Assembly (NCBI GenBank): GCA_963746325.1
Contig: CAVVBC010000005.1
Location: 890,983 to 954,982 of the forward strand
DNA length: 64,000 bases
Origin: RPQJ01 sp963746325
GTDB lineage: Bacteria; Pseudomonadota; Gammaproteobacteria; Steroidobacterales; Steroidobacteraceae
Direction: 5' to 3'
Shown: one piece after another, positions 10,019 through 19,155 of the stretch
Position numbering within the stretch: the stretch's first letter is position 1
Layout: each line of letters opens with the position of its first letter
Program-made: the position numbers and the translations under genes
The notes under the pieces: model-generated
Database searches by the model: none
What the model was told of the DNA's origin: nothing
The model's input: only the letters and a program-made list of their open reading frames with translations

Positions 10019-11440
10019 TCATCCCGCAAGGGTTCTCAACAGGTTTGAGTAGTCCTCGTTGAGACGCTGCTGCGACGTGCGCAGTTCCTTCATCACGCGG
10101 CACGCATGCAGCACCGTGGTGTGGTCGCGGCCACCGAACGCGTCGCCGATTTCCGGCAGGCTGTGATTGGTGAGCTCTTTCGAGAGCGCCATCGCCATCT
10201 GCCGCGGCCGCGTGATCGAGCGGCTGCGTCGCCGCGACAACAGGTCGGCCACGCGGATCTTGTAGTACTCCGCCACGGTCTTCTGGATGTTCTCGATCGT
10301 GACCAGGCGCTCCTGCAGCGCGAGCAGGTCCTTGAGCGCTTCCTTGGCGAAATCCAGCGTGATCGGCCGGCCCGTGAACTGCGAGTTGGCAATCACGCGC
10401 CGCATCGCACCTTCGAGTTCGCGCACGTTCGAGCGGATGCGCTTGGCGACGAAGAAAGCCACTTCGTCCGGCAGCTCCACGCCGCTGGCCGCGGCCTTGC
10501 TCATGAGGATCGCCACGCACGTCTCGAGCTCCGGCGGTTCGATCGCGACCGTCAGTCCCCAGCCAAACCTGGACTTGAGCCGTTCCTCGAGGCCGTCGAC
10601 CTCTTTCGGATAGCGGTCGCAGGTGAGGATCACCTGCTGCTGGCCTTCGAGCAGCGTGTTGAACGTGTGGAAGAATTCTTCCTGCGAACGATCCTTGCCG
10701 GCGAAGAACTGGATGTCGTCGATCAGCAGCGCGTCGAGCGTGCGATACGCCTGCTTGAACTCGTTGATGGTGTTGTGCTGCAGCGCGCGGACCATGTCGC
10801 CGACGAAGCGCTCCGAGTGCACGTACGCCACCTTCGCATCCTTGTTTTTCGCGCGGATCTGGTTGCCGATCGCGTGCATGAGGTGCGTCTTGCCCAGACC
10901 GACGCCGCCGTAGATGAACAGCGGGTTGTAGGCACGGCCGGGATTCTCGGCGACCTGGACTGCGGCGGCGCGGCCAAGCTGGTTGCTCTTGCCCTCGACG
11001 AAGTTGGCGAAGGTGAACTCCGGGTTCAGGCGACCGCCGAACTGGGGCAGCGGGTCGGCCGGGCGCCGCGGCGCCGCCCCCGGCTGGGACTCGAATGTGG
11101 CTGGCTGCGGCCGCGCGGCCACGGCTGGCGCGGGCCTGGGTGGCACGGGCAAGCCAATACCCTCGGTCATCTGGGCCGGGGTGGGGCCTGCGGGGCGCCG
11201 CGACCCGATTTCCACGACCACTTGTGGGGTTGGGGAGGGAACCAGCTCGTCGACCAGCTCACTGATGCGGGCGGTGCAGTTCTGGTTGACCCAGTCGACC
11301 ACGTAGCGGTTGGGCGCCAGCAGGCGCAGCCGGTCACCGTCCTCGACGGCCTGCAAAGGACGGATCCAGGTGTTGAAGGCCTGTTCCGGGAGCTCCGCTT
11401 CGAGCCGGCGGAGGCATTGGTGCCAGAGCGAAATCTCCAC
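10019..11440 (-). CDS. dnaA: Chromosomal replication initiator DnaA
   Basis: A 473-residue DnaA starting at GTG (MEISLWHQCLRRLEAELPEQ). Domain I is followed by a Pro/Ala-rich linker at about 85-135. The AAA+ domain has Walker A GGVGLGKTHLMHAIG and Walker B ALLIDDIQFFAGK. The C-terminal helix-turn-helix carries the DnaA signature GGRDHTTVLHACR. It binds DnaA boxes and opens oriC. It is first in the minus-strand dnaA-dnaN-recF-gyrB series and divergent from rpmH. Confidence 0.98.
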   Translation of the reverse strand: MEISLWHQCLRRLEAELPEQAFNTWIRPLQAVEDGDRLRLLAPNRYVVDWVNQNCTARISELVDELVPSPTPQVVVEIGSRRPAGPTPAQMTEGIGLPVPPRPAPAVAARPQPATFESQPGAAPRRPADPLPQFGGRLNPEFTFANFVEGKSNQLGRAAAVQVAENPGRAYNPLFIYGGVGLGKTHLMHAIGNQIRAKNKDAKVAYVHSERFVGDMVRALQHNTINEFKQAYRTLDALLIDDIQFFAGKDRSQEEFFHTFNTLLEGQQQVILTCDRYPKEVDGLEERLKSRFGWGLTVAIEPPELETCVAILMSKAAASGVELPDEVAFFVAKRIRSNVRELEGAMRRVIANSQFTGRPITLDFAKEALKDLLALQERLVTIENIQKTVAEYYKIRVADLLSRRRSRSITRPRQMAMALSKELTNHSLPEIGDAFGGRDHTTVLHACRVMKELRTSQQRLNEDYSNLLRTLAG

Positions 11441-11518
11441 GAACCGACAGGCCTTATCTAGGGTGCGGTGGGCGCTTGCGAGCGGCGAGGGGCGGCGAGT
11501 GTATACCGGCTCCCGGCC

Positions 11519-11527
11519 TGTGGATAT
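11519..11527 (-). promoter_or_regulatory. DnaA-box-like site upstream of dnaA
   Basis: The complement reads ATATCCACA, 8 of 9 to the DnaA box. It lies in the 225-base dnaA-rpmH gap, where it could serve autoregulation of dnaA or a second origin element. The rest of that gap holds divergent promoters but no gene. Confidence 0.45.
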
Positions 11528-11665
11528 CTACGGTTGCGGTTGACTCTGCAAGGCCCCGTGCGTATTCTTTCCGGCCCTTTTGCGGCCAGTGCATGTCGTT
11601 GTTTCTGGTCCTGATTTTACTGGTCTAGTTATCCGGTCCCATCGCGGGACACGTCGGAGCCGAAG

Positions 11666-11800
11666 ATGAAGCGCACATTCAACCCGAGCAACCTGCACCG
11701 CAAGCGAGTCCACGGTTTCCGTGCGCGCATGGCCACCAAGGGCGGTCGTCTCGTCCTCGCCCGTCGTCGCGCCAAGGGCCGCAAGCGCCTTGCGGTCTGA
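11666..11800 (+). CDS. rpmH: Ribosomal protein bL34
   Basis: A 44-residue basic protein, MKRTFNPSNLHRKRVHGFRA at the start and RRRAKGRKRLAV at the end, the standard bL34 sequence of the 50S subunit. It is divergent from dnaA and heads the rpmH-rnpA-yidD-yidC operon. Confidence 0.98.
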   Translation: MKRTFNPSNLHRKRVHGFRARMATKGGRLVLARRRAKGRKRLAV

Positions 11801-12189
11801 CCGTTCTCACGAGCAGTAACGACCGCTCGTCCGCTTCGCGACGCTTCCCGCGCGCGAGCCGCCTGACCGACAAGCCCGAATTCGACGCCGTCCACGGCCA
11901 AGGCCAGCGATCATCCGATGCGCTGTTCCTCGTGATCACCCGTCCCAACACTGCAGGCCACGCGCGGCTCGGTCTCGCCGTGGGCATCAAGGCCGCCGGC
12001 AACGCGGTCAAGCGCAACCGACTCAAGCGCCTGGCGCGCGAGTCCTTCCGCCACCGCCAGCATGAACTGCCGCCCCTGGACGTCGTCGTCAACGCACGTC
12101 CTGCCGCAACCAAGTGCAGCAGCGAAGAGATCCGCGCCAGCCTGCAATCGCACTGGGATAGGATCGTGCGACGATGCGCCCGCTCCTGA
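11797..12189 (+). CDS. rnpA: Ribonuclease P protein component, start unresolved
   Basis: The frame ending at 12189 encodes RRFPRASRLTDKPEFDAVHG, then LGLAVGIKAAGNAVKRNRLK and RLARESFR, which is the RnpA core including the RNR-type RNA-binding motif. With the M1 RNA this protein matures tRNA 5' ends. No in-frame ATG, GTG or TTG exists between the preceding stop (about 11626) and the internal GTG at 11932, which is too far in. The CTG at 11797, overlapping the rpmH stop, would give a normal 130 residues and is my tentative start. A missing or extra base, or a start inside rpmH, are the alternatives. The 3' end overlaps yidD. Confidence 0.8.
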   Translation: MTVLTSSNDRSSASRRFPRASRLTDKPEFDAVHGQGQRSSDALFLVITRPNTAGHARLGLAVGIKAAGNAVKRNRLKRLARESFRHRQHELPPLDVVVNARPAATKCSSEEIRASLQSHWDRIVRRCARS

Positions 12190-12431
12190 TCGCACTCATC
12201 ACCGGTTACCGCTGGTTCATCAGCCCGCTGCTCGGGCCGAACTGCCGTTTCTATCCGACGTGCTCCTGCTACGCGCAGGACGCCATTCAACGTCACGGGG
12301 CCCTGCGCGGCTCGTGGCTCGCGGCGCGCCGCATCGGGCGTTGCCATCCCTGGAATCCCGGCGGTTTCGATCCCGTGCCCGAATGCACGCACGCACCGCA
12401 CCCCACTGAAAAGCGACCGAGTCATGGATAA
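12174..12431 (+). CDS. yidD: Membrane protein insertion efficiency factor YidD
   Basis: An 85-residue protein with the family signature: an amphipathic N-terminal helix (LLIALITGYRWFISPLLGP) and Cys-containing NCRFYPTCSCYAQDAI, then GRCHPWNPGGFDPVP. It overlaps rnpA by 16 bases and yidC by 8 bases, the usual coupled order. It assists YidC-dependent insertion at the inner membrane. Confidence 0.93.
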   Translation: MRPLLIALITGYRWFISPLLGPNCRFYPTCSCYAQDAIQRHGALRGSWLAARRIGRCHPWNPGGFDPVPECTHAPHPTEKRPSHG

Positions 12432-14153
12432 CCCGCGCCTGCTCTTATGGATTGGCCTCGCGCTGCTCGCGTGGATGAACATCATCCAGTGGGACCGCGA
12501 CTATGGCGCCCAGGCCACCGCGTCTGCCGTGTCGAGCACCGCGCCGGCCGCGCCGGCGGGCACTGCCTCGCCGACCGCCGGGAGCAGCGCCGCGCAGGCG
12601 AGCCTGCCCGACCTGCCGTCCGCTGCGGCAACCGCGGCCAGTGGCGCCGCCGCGACCGACGGCAGCGCCAGCCACTCCCGTCACGTCTGCAGTGGGCGCC
12701 GCAGCCAATGCGCCGACCGTGCGTATCGTCACCGACGTCATCGACATGGATCTGAGCCTGCAGGGCGGCGACCTGCTGCGCGCCGATCTCATGCAGTACC
12801 CGAAAGACAAGAAGCCGGGCAGCCCGCCCGTGCGCTTGCTTTCGACCGACGATGCGACGTTCAGCATCGTGCGCACCGGACTGCGCGTTGCCGACGGGCG
12901 TCCCGAACCCACGCATCTCGCCACCTACACGACGCCCGCGACCGAGTACCGGCTCGCGCCCGGGTGCGGACGAACTGCGCGTGCCGCTCACGTGGACGGA
13001 CGGGCAGGGCGTCACCGTGATGAAGACCTACGTCTTCAAGCCGGGACAGTACGGCTTCGACGTCGTCTACGACGTGCAGAATGCCTCCGGCAGCGACTGG
13101 CAGGCGGCCTCCTACCTGCAGTTCGTGCGGCATGCCTACGCCCAGGAACGCTCGATGTTCGACGTCGAGAGCTACGCGTTCCGTGGTCCGGCCATTTACG
13201 ACGGCAAGAAGTACCAGAAGCTCGATGTCGAGGACAAGGAAGACTCGGCGTTCCAGCAGGCCTTCAGCGACGGCTGGATGGCCGAGATGCAGCATCACTT
13301 CGTCACGGCCGCGGTGCCGCCGAAAGGCGAGACGTACGATTTCTCGCTGCGTCGCGAGAACGAGCATTCACTCGTCAGTTACCGCGGGCCGCTCAAGAGC
13401 GTGCCGGCCGGTGCCAGCGCGACGTTCAGCGAGAAGGTGTTCATCGGCCCCAAGCTGCAGGAAGAGCTGAAGGTGACGGGCCCGAAGCTCGAGCTGACGG
13501 TCGATTACGGCAAGCTCACGATCCTGTCGCAGCCGCTGTTCTGGCTGCTGCAGAAGGTGCACGGCTTCGTCGGCAACTGGGGCCTCGCGATCATCATCGT
13601 GACGATCCTGCTCAAGCTGCTGTTCTACAAGCTCACCGAGAAGAGCGGCCGCTCGATGGCGAAGATGCGAGCGATCGCACCGCGCATCAAGAGCATCCAG
13701 GAAAAGTACAAGGACGATCGCGAGCAGCTCGCCAAGCAGATGATGGAGCTGTACAAGCGCGAGAAGATCAACCCGGTCGCCGGCTGCCTGCCGATCCTGG
13801 TGCAGATCCCCGTGTTCCTCGCGTTCTACTGGGTGCTGCTCGAGAGCGTCGAAATGCGGCAGGCGCCGTTCTTCGGCTGGATCCAGGACCTGTCGTCGAA
13901 GGATCCGTTCTTCATCCTGCCGATCCTGATGGGCTTCGGCATGTTCGCGCAGTTCAAGCTGAACCCGCAGCCGCCGGATCCCGTGCAGGCGAAGATGTTC
14001 GCCTTCATGCCGGTGATCATGACGGTGATGATGGCGTGGTTCCCGGCGGGCCTGGTGCTGTACTGGCTGACCAACACGCTGCTCTCGATCGCGCAGCAGT
14101 GGCAGATCAACCGCGTGGTCGAGGCCGAGGCCAGGAAGCACTCGAGCGCCTGA
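12424..14153 (+). CDS. yidC: Membrane protein insertase YidC (two frameshifts)
   Basis: The N-terminus (MDNPRLLLWIGLALLAWMNI) is TM1, followed by an Ala/Pro/Ser-rich linker. The periplasmic P1 domain (VRIVTDVIDMDLSLQGGDLL, KTYVFKPGQYGFDVVYDVQ) and the conserved core (LKLLFYKLTEKSGRSMAKM, GCLPILVQIPVFLAFYWVL, VMMAWFPAGLVLYWLTNTLL) follow. The reading frame shifts near 12660-12662 and at the GGG 12962-12964. Removing one base at each gives 575 residues, the expected length, so both look like inserted bases in the consensus. YidC inserts and folds inner-membrane proteins with Sec or alone, including the F0 c subunit encoded at the other end of this window. Confidence 0.93.
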
Positions 14154-14171
14154 TTTACCAACCGGCGATGT

Positions 14172-16367
14172 TTACGCCAGATCGTACCGGTCCAGGTTCA
14201 TGACCTTGACCCACGCGGCAATGAAGTCGCGCACGAATTTGTCGCGGCTGTCATCGCTGGCGTAGACCTCCGCCACCGCCCGCAATTCCGAGTTTGATCC
14301 GAATATCAGGTCGACTCGTGTACCGGTCCACTTCACGGCACCGTTCGAGCGCTCGCGGGCTTCGTAGACGCCGGCGGCGCTGGCCGCCGCGCTCCACACC
14401 AACCCCGGGTCCAAGACGTTGACGAAGAAGTCGTTTGTCAGCACGCCCGGCCGCGCCGTGAACACTCCGTGGCGGGACGAGCCCACCGTGACAGCGAGTG
14501 CGCGCAGGCCCCCAACCAGCACTGTCATCTCCGGGGCCGTCAGCGTCAGCAGCTGCGCACGGTCCAGGAGCAGTTCCTCGGCTGGGGTTTGCAAGTCAGC
14601 ACGACGGTAGTTGCGGAAACCGTCGGCGACCGGCTCGAGCACTGCGAAGGTCGCAACGTCGGTCTGCTCGAGCGAGGCGTCCGTGCGTCCGGGCATGAAG
14701 GGCACGACGACCGAATGCCCGGCGTTGCGCGCGGCCTGCTCGATCCCTGCATTGCCGCCAAGTACGATGAGGTCGGCGAGCGACACCTGTTTGCTGCCGT
14801 TGTGGGCCGCATTGAAGTCGTGCTGGATCTTCTCCAGGACCTGCAGCACCTTGGCGAGCTCCTGCGGCTGGTTCACTGCCCAGTCTTTCTGCGGCGCCAG
14901 CCGAATGCGCGCGCCATTGGCGCCGCCACGCTTGTCCGACCCGCGGAAGGTCGATGCGGAGGCCCAGGCCGTGCCCACCAACTGCGGCACCGTCAGGCCG
15001 TGGGCGAGGATCGCATCCTTGAGAGCGACAACATCGCCGGCATCTACCAGCGGGTGGCTGACGGGCGGCACCGGGTCCTGCCAGATCAACTCTTCCTGCG
15101 GAACCTCGGGACCCAGGTAGCGGTGACGCGGTCCCATTCCGCGGTGAGTCAGTTTGAACCACGCGCGCGCGAACGCGTCGGCAAAAGCCTGCGGATCCGC
15201 GTGGAAGCGACGCGCGATCGGTTCGTAGAGGGGATCGAAGCGCAGCGAGAGGTCGGCCGTCGTCATCATCGGCGGATGCTTCTGCGACGGGTCGTGCGCG
15301 TCCGGGATCAGGTGTTCTTCGCGCACGTTCACGGCCCGCCACTGTTTTGCGCCAGCAGGGCTCTTCACCAGTTCCCACTCGTAGCCAAACAGCATGTCGA
15401 AATAGCCGTTGTCCCAGCGAGTCGGGTTGGGCTTCCACGCGCCTTCGATGCCGCTGGTCGTGGTGCAGACGCCGATGCCGGAGCCGAAGGCGTTCTTCCA
15501 GCCCAGGCCCATCTCCTCGAGGGCTGCACCTTCCGGCTCCGGTCCGACCAGTTTGGGGTCGCCGGCGCCGTGCGCCTTGCCGAAGGTGTGTCCGCCCGCG
15601 ACCAGCGCGACGGTCTCTTCATCATTCATCGCCATGCGCGCGAAGGTCTCGCGCACGTCGCGTCCCGAGGCGCGGGGATCCGGATTGCCGTTGGGGCCCT
15701 CCGGGTTCACGTAAATGAGGCCCATCTGCACCGCGGCGAGCGGGTTCTGCAGTTCGCGTTCGCCACTGTAGCGCTGGTCACCCAGCCATTCCGCTTCCGC
15801 GCCCCAGTTGACATCGTCTTCCGGCTCCCAGATATCTTCGCGGCCGCCAGCGAAGCCAAAGGTCTTGAAGCCCATTGATTCCAGCGCGCAATTGCCGGCC
15901 AGGATCATCAGATCGGCCCACGAAATCCTGTTGCCGTACTTCTTCTTGAGTGGCCAGAGCAGGCGGCGCGCCTTGTCGAGATTGCCGTTGTCGGGCCAGC
16001 TGTTGATCGGCGCGAAGCGCTGGCTGCCCGTTCCGGCGCCGCCACGGCCATCCGACACGCGATACGTGCCTGCGCTGTGCCAGGCCATGCGGATGAACAG
16101 GCCGCCGTAATGGCCCCAGTCAGCGGGCCACCAGTCCTGGCTGTCGGTCATCAGCGCGTACAGGTCCTGTTTGAGGGCGGCGAGATCGAGCTGCCTGAAT
16201 GCGGTGGCGTAGTCGAACTGCGGGTCCATGGGGTTGGACTTCGCTGAGTGCTGGCTCAGCAGCCGCAGATTGAGGCGGTCAGGCCACCAGTCACGGTTCG
16301 ACTGTGCGCCAACGGTCGTCGACGCCCCGTGAGTTGCGGCAAACGGGCACTTGGCTTCTGTGGACAT
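14172..16367 (-). CDS. katG: Catalase-peroxidase KatG
   Basis: A 731-residue bifunctional haem catalase-peroxidase. I chose the ATG at 16367 (MSTEAKCPFAATHG, preceded by GGAG) over an upstream ATG at 16427. The distal haem pocket is FIRMAWHSAGTYR (catalytic Arg-Trp-His) and the Tyr of the Met-Tyr-Trp adduct is in MGLIYVNPEGPNG. The proximal His is in VALVAGGHTFGKAHG. The C-terminal duplicated domain lacks haem ligands, as usual. It detoxifies H2O2. Its position between yidC and mnmE is not typical. A near-perfect inverted repeat upstream may be an OxyR/LysR-type operator. Confidence 0.96.
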   Translation of the reverse strand: MSTEAKCPFAATHGASTTVGAQSNRDWWPDRLNLRLLSQHSAKSNPMDPQFDYATAFRQLDLAALKQDLYALMTDSQDWWPADWGHYGGLFIRMAWHSAGTYRVSDGRGGAGTGSQRFAPINSWPDNGNLDKARRLLWPLKKKYGNRISWADLMILAGNCALESMGFKTFGFAGGREDIWEPEDDVNWGAEAEWLGDQRYSGERELQNPLAAVQMGLIYVNPEGPNGNPDPRASGRDVRETFARMAMNDEETVALVAGGHTFGKAHGAGDPKLVGPEPEGAALEEMGLGWKNAFGSGIGVCTTTSGIEGAWKPNPTRWDNGYFDMLFGYEWELVKSPAGAKQWRAVNVREEHLIPDAHDPSQKHPPMMTTADLSLRFDPLYEPIARRFHADPQAFADAFARAWFKLTHRGMGPRHRYLGPEVPQEELIWQDPVPPVSHPLVDAGDVVALKDAILAHGLTVPQLVGTAWASASTFRGSDKRGGANGARIRLAPQKDWAVNQPQELAKVLQVLEKIQHDFNAAHNGSKQVSLADLIVLGGNAGIEQAARNAGHSVVVPFMPGRTDASLEQTDVATFAVLEPVADGFRNYRRADLQTPAEELLLDRAQLLTLTAPEMTVLVGGLRALAVTVGSSRHGVFTARPGVLTNDFFVNVLDPGLVWSAAASAAGVYEARERSNGAVKWTGTRVDLIFGSNSELRAVAEVYASDDSRDKFVRDFIAAWVKVMNLDRYDLA

Positions 16368-16428
16368 GGTCGCTCCGCGGTTCGATGACATGAGAGAGCA
16401 TGGTCGAGCGACGTCAAAATGAGCCAAT

Positions 16429-16447
16429 CGATTGATCAGATCAATTC
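16429..16447. promoter_or_regulatory. Inverted repeat in katG promoter, possible LysR/OxyR-type site
   Basis: ATTGAT-CAG-ATCAAT (16431-16445) is a perfect 6-base dyad with a 3-base centre and fits the T-N11-A pattern of LysR-type boxes. It lies about 64 bases upstream of the katG start and about 165 bases upstream of the antitoxin gene. OxyR control of katG is well established elsewhere; here it is inference. Confidence 0.45.
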
Positions 16448-16608
16448 GATAGACAACCTAGCGGCTCGACGAAGTACACGAGACCTTGCGCGATCTGCTC
16501 GGCGGGGTAGGGTCTCCATCTGGCGTCCAATCCGCCATGTCCCGTCGCGCCTGCAAAGGCATCCTTGGATAATGTTGCAAAAGCCGCAAACTATCATAGA
16601 ATGTGCCT

Positions 16609-16989
16609 ATGGATCGCACATTGCACTCTGCCGCGGTCGCTGCCGAGTCCCAGCCACGTGCTGCTGATGTCCTGACTCGTGCGCTGGTCAAGGCGGGCAA
16701 GGAGCTCGGCCTCACCCAGGTGGACGTGGCTGCGGTGGTGGGCCGCGACCGCACGGCGCTCAGCCGGTCCGCAATTGAGCCGGCCACCAAATCGGGCGAG
16801 CTGGCATTGTTGCTGATCCGCGCCTACCGCGCGCTCTTTGTGCTCGTCGGCGGCGAACCGCAGCAGATGAAGCACTGGATGCACACGTCCAACCTGCACC
16901 TGGGCGGCGTGCCGTCGGACCTCATCCGCACCGTGCCGGGCCTGGTTCGCGTGGTCGAATATCTCGACGCGATCCGGGGCCGCGTGTGA
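16609..16989 (+). CDS. Xre/MbcA/ParS-type antitoxin
   Basis: A 126-residue protein from ATG 16609; a GTG at 16603 is possible. The N-terminal helix-turn-helix region is LTRALVKAGKELGLTQVDVA followed by AVVGRDRTALSR. The C-terminal half (HWMHTSNLHLGGVPSDLIRT, VRVVEYLDAIRGRV) is the MbcA/ParS/Xre (DUF2384) toxin-binding domain. It overlaps the downstream RES gene by 4 bases (GTGA), the standard antitoxin-then-toxin order. It should neutralise the toxin and repress its own promoter. Confidence 0.85.
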   Translation: MDRTLHSAAVAAESQPRAADVLTRALVKAGKELGLTQVDVAAVVGRDRTALSRSAIEPATKSGELALLLIRAYRALFVLVGGEPQQMKHWMHTSNLHLGGVPSDLIRTVPGLVRVVEYLDAIRGRV

Positions 16990-17738
16990 GCGCGATCTGG
17001 GCCGCGTGCTCCGCACGAGCCGCGCCCGTTCCGCTCACCGGCGACATCTTTCGCCTCGTCGAAAGCCAGGAGCAGGTCGCCACCAACTCGCTGGTGCGAA
17101 CTCTTGCCGAGCAGGCCTTGCTCGAAGACCTCATCGAGGCTTCGAAACCCAAGGTGCCGTCCCCGGCGCACGGGTTGCACTACCTGTTGTCCACACCGTT
17201 CCGCTATCCACCCTTGCCCTGGGGCTCGCGTTTCGGCCGCCGTTTCGAACCGAGCTTGTTCTACGCGGCGCGCACCAGCGACACGGTGCTGGCCGAAAGC
17301 GCCTACTACCGGTTCGTGTTCTGGACCGGCATGCAGACCCCACCCGGCGCACCACTCGACACTCGTCACACCATGTTCACTGTCGTCATCGACACTGCGC
17401 GCGGGCTGCAGCTGCAGATGCCGCCGTTCACCGAATTCATCGCCGCTCTCGCACACCGCAGCGACTACGGCGCCACACAAGCGCTGGGCTCTGCCTTGCG
17501 GGAAGCAGGCATCGAGGTGATCGAGTACCGGTCCGCGCGGGATCCGCAGGCCGGCATCAACGTGGCGCTCTTCACGCCCATTTCCCTGGGATCGCGCCCG
17601 CCCACGATCCTCGACGAGTGGCTGTGCACGACCCATGCCGACAACGTGACTTACTACAGCCGCACGGGCGGCGGCATTCGCGAGTTCGCGCGAACCGCGT
17701 TCCTCGTCGACGGCGTCCTGCCGCTGCCCGCTGCCTGA
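16986..17738 (+). CDS. RES domain toxin (NAD+-depleting family)
   Basis: A 250-residue RES-domain protein starting at GTG 16986. Visible motifs are the Arg of GDIFRLVE near residue 22, then FYAARTSDTVLAESAYYRFV with the conserved Arg and Glu, and later LFTPISLGSRPP. RES toxins of RES-Xre pairs degrade NAD+ in the systems studied (including MbcT of mycobacteria). At 250 residues it is longer than the shortest RES toxins but complete. The pair lies between katG and mnmE, interrupting a normally tight housekeeping order. Confidence 0.83.
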   Translation: MSAIWAACSARAAPVPLTGDIFRLVESQEQVATNSLVRTLAEQALLEDLIEASKPKVPSPAHGLHYLLSTPFRYPPLPWGSRFGRRFEPSLFYAARTSDTVLAESAYYRFVFWTGMQTPPGAPLDTRHTMFTVVIDTARGLQLQMPPFTEFIAALAHRSDYGATQALGSALREAGIEVIEYRSARDPQAGINVALFTPISLGSRPPTILDEWLCTTHADNVTYYSRTGGGIREFARTAFLVDGVLPLPAA

Positions 17739-17751
17739 GCACGAAGTACGC

Positions 17752-19113
17752 ATGCAACCGGTTGCAACTGACACGATCGCTGCCGTCGCCACCCCGCCGG
17801 GCCGCGGCGGCGTCGGCATGATTCGCGTATCCGGTACCGGTACGCAGGGCATTGCTCGCGCACTGCTGGGAGCGGTGCCGCAGGTACGGCGCGCAGAACT
17901 GCGCACATTCGCCGATGCAGCAGGCGTCGCGATCGATACGGGATTGGCCCTCTACTTTGCGGCGCCGAACTCATTCACGGGCGAAGACGTGCTCGAACTG
18001 CACGGCCACGGCGGACCAGTCGTCATGAACCTGCTGCTGCAGCGCGTGCTGCAGCTGGGCGCGCGCGTCGCAGAGCCCGGCGAATTCACGCAGCGCGCGT
18101 TCCTCAACGACAAGCTCGACCTCGCGCAGGCCGAGGCCATCGCCGACCTGATCGACAGTGGCTCGGACCAGGCGGCGCGGGCCGCGATGCGTTCCCTGCA
18201 AGGCGAGTTCTCGAGCCACGTGCACGAGCTGGCCGAACGGGTGCTGGAACTGCGCCTGTGGATCGAAGCCGCGATCGATTTCCCGGAAGAGGAGATCGAC
18301 TTCCTGGCCGACCGCGCGCTCGGCGCACGCATGGACCACCTGCGCCAGCGGTTCGCTGACCTCGCGGAAACTGCGCGGCAGGGAACGCTGCTGCGCGACG
18401 GGCTCACGGTGGTCATCGCGGGACGCCCGAACGCCGGCAAGTCGAGCCTGTTGAACCGGCTCGCCGGCTACGACGCAGCCATCGTCACCGCCACGCCGGG
18501 TACGACACGTGACGTGCTGCGGGAACGCATTGCAATCGACGGCCTGCCGCTGCACATCCTCGACACCGCCGGTCTGCGCGACGCACCCGACGTGGTCGAA
18601 GCCGAGGGCATCCGTCGCGCGCGCCACGAAATCGCTCGCGCCGACCAGGTGCTGTTCGTTGTGGATGCCGCCGATGCACAAGCAGTGCAGGGGATCGAAC
18701 ACGACCTGCAGCACGTGCCGGCCAAGGTCCCGTTGACGCTCGTCTTCAACAAGTCCGATCGCAGCGGCGACGAGGCCCGGATCGAAGCCGGGCAGGGCGG
18801 GGCACCGCGCATATTCCTGAGCGCCTTTACCGGCGAAGGGCTGGCAGGACTGCGACAGCACCTCAAGGACTGCATCGGCTTTCATCCGCCAGCCGCAGGC
18901 GCGCTGTCAGCCCGGACGCGCCACGTCGAGGCCCTGCGCCGCGCCCGCGCCCACGTCGAAACCGCGCACCAGCTGTTCACCGAGCGCCATGCGGGCGAAC
19001 TCGTCGCGCAGGAGTTGCTCGATGCGCACCGTTGCCTGGGCGAGATCACGGGCGAAGTCTCGAGCGACGACCTGCTCGGGAAGATCTTCTCCAGCTTCTG
19101 CATCGGCAAGTAA
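17752..19113 (+). CDS. mnmE: tRNA modification GTPase MnmE
   Basis: A 453-residue MnmE. It has an N-terminal tetrahydrofolate-binding domain (IAAVATPPGRGGVGMIRVSG), a central GTPase domain with G1 GRPNAGKSSLLNRL, G3 DTAGLRDA and NKSD, and the C-terminal zinc-free CIGK motif (IFSSFCIGK) needed for activity. With MnmG, encoded 3.7 kb downstream, it makes the cmnm5 modification of wobble U34. It starts 14 bases after the RES toxin stop and ends convergently with the S41 peptidase. Confidence 0.97.
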   Translation: MQPVATDTIAAVATPPGRGGVGMIRVSGTGTQGIARALLGAVPQVRRAELRTFADAAGVAIDTGLALYFAAPNSFTGEDVLELHGHGGPVVMNLLLQRVLQLGARVAEPGEFTQRAFLNDKLDLAQAEAIADLIDSGSDQAARAAMRSLQGEFSSHVHELAERVLELRLWIEAAIDFPEEEIDFLADRALGARMDHLRQRFADLAETARQGTLLRDGLTVVIAGRPNAGKSSLLNRLAGYDAAIVTATPGTTRDVLRERIAIDGLPLHILDTAGLRDAPDVVEAEGIRRARHEIARADQVLFVVDAADAQAVQGIEHDLQHVPAKVPLTLVFNKSDRSGDEARIEAGQGGAPRIFLSAFTGEGLAGLRQHLKDCIGFHPPAAGALSARTRHVEALRRARAHVETAHQLFTERHAGELVAQELLDAHRCLGEITGEVSSDDLLGKIFSSFCIGK

Positions 19114-19155
19114 CACGGTCGCGTGATTCGCGTCCGCAGGCGCAACCACGACGAA

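Noticed and set aside
11441..11665. oriC in the dnaA-rpmH gap
   Set aside because: Only one good DnaA-box-like site is visible there and no AT-rich block comparable to the dnaN side. Kept as an alternative, not called.
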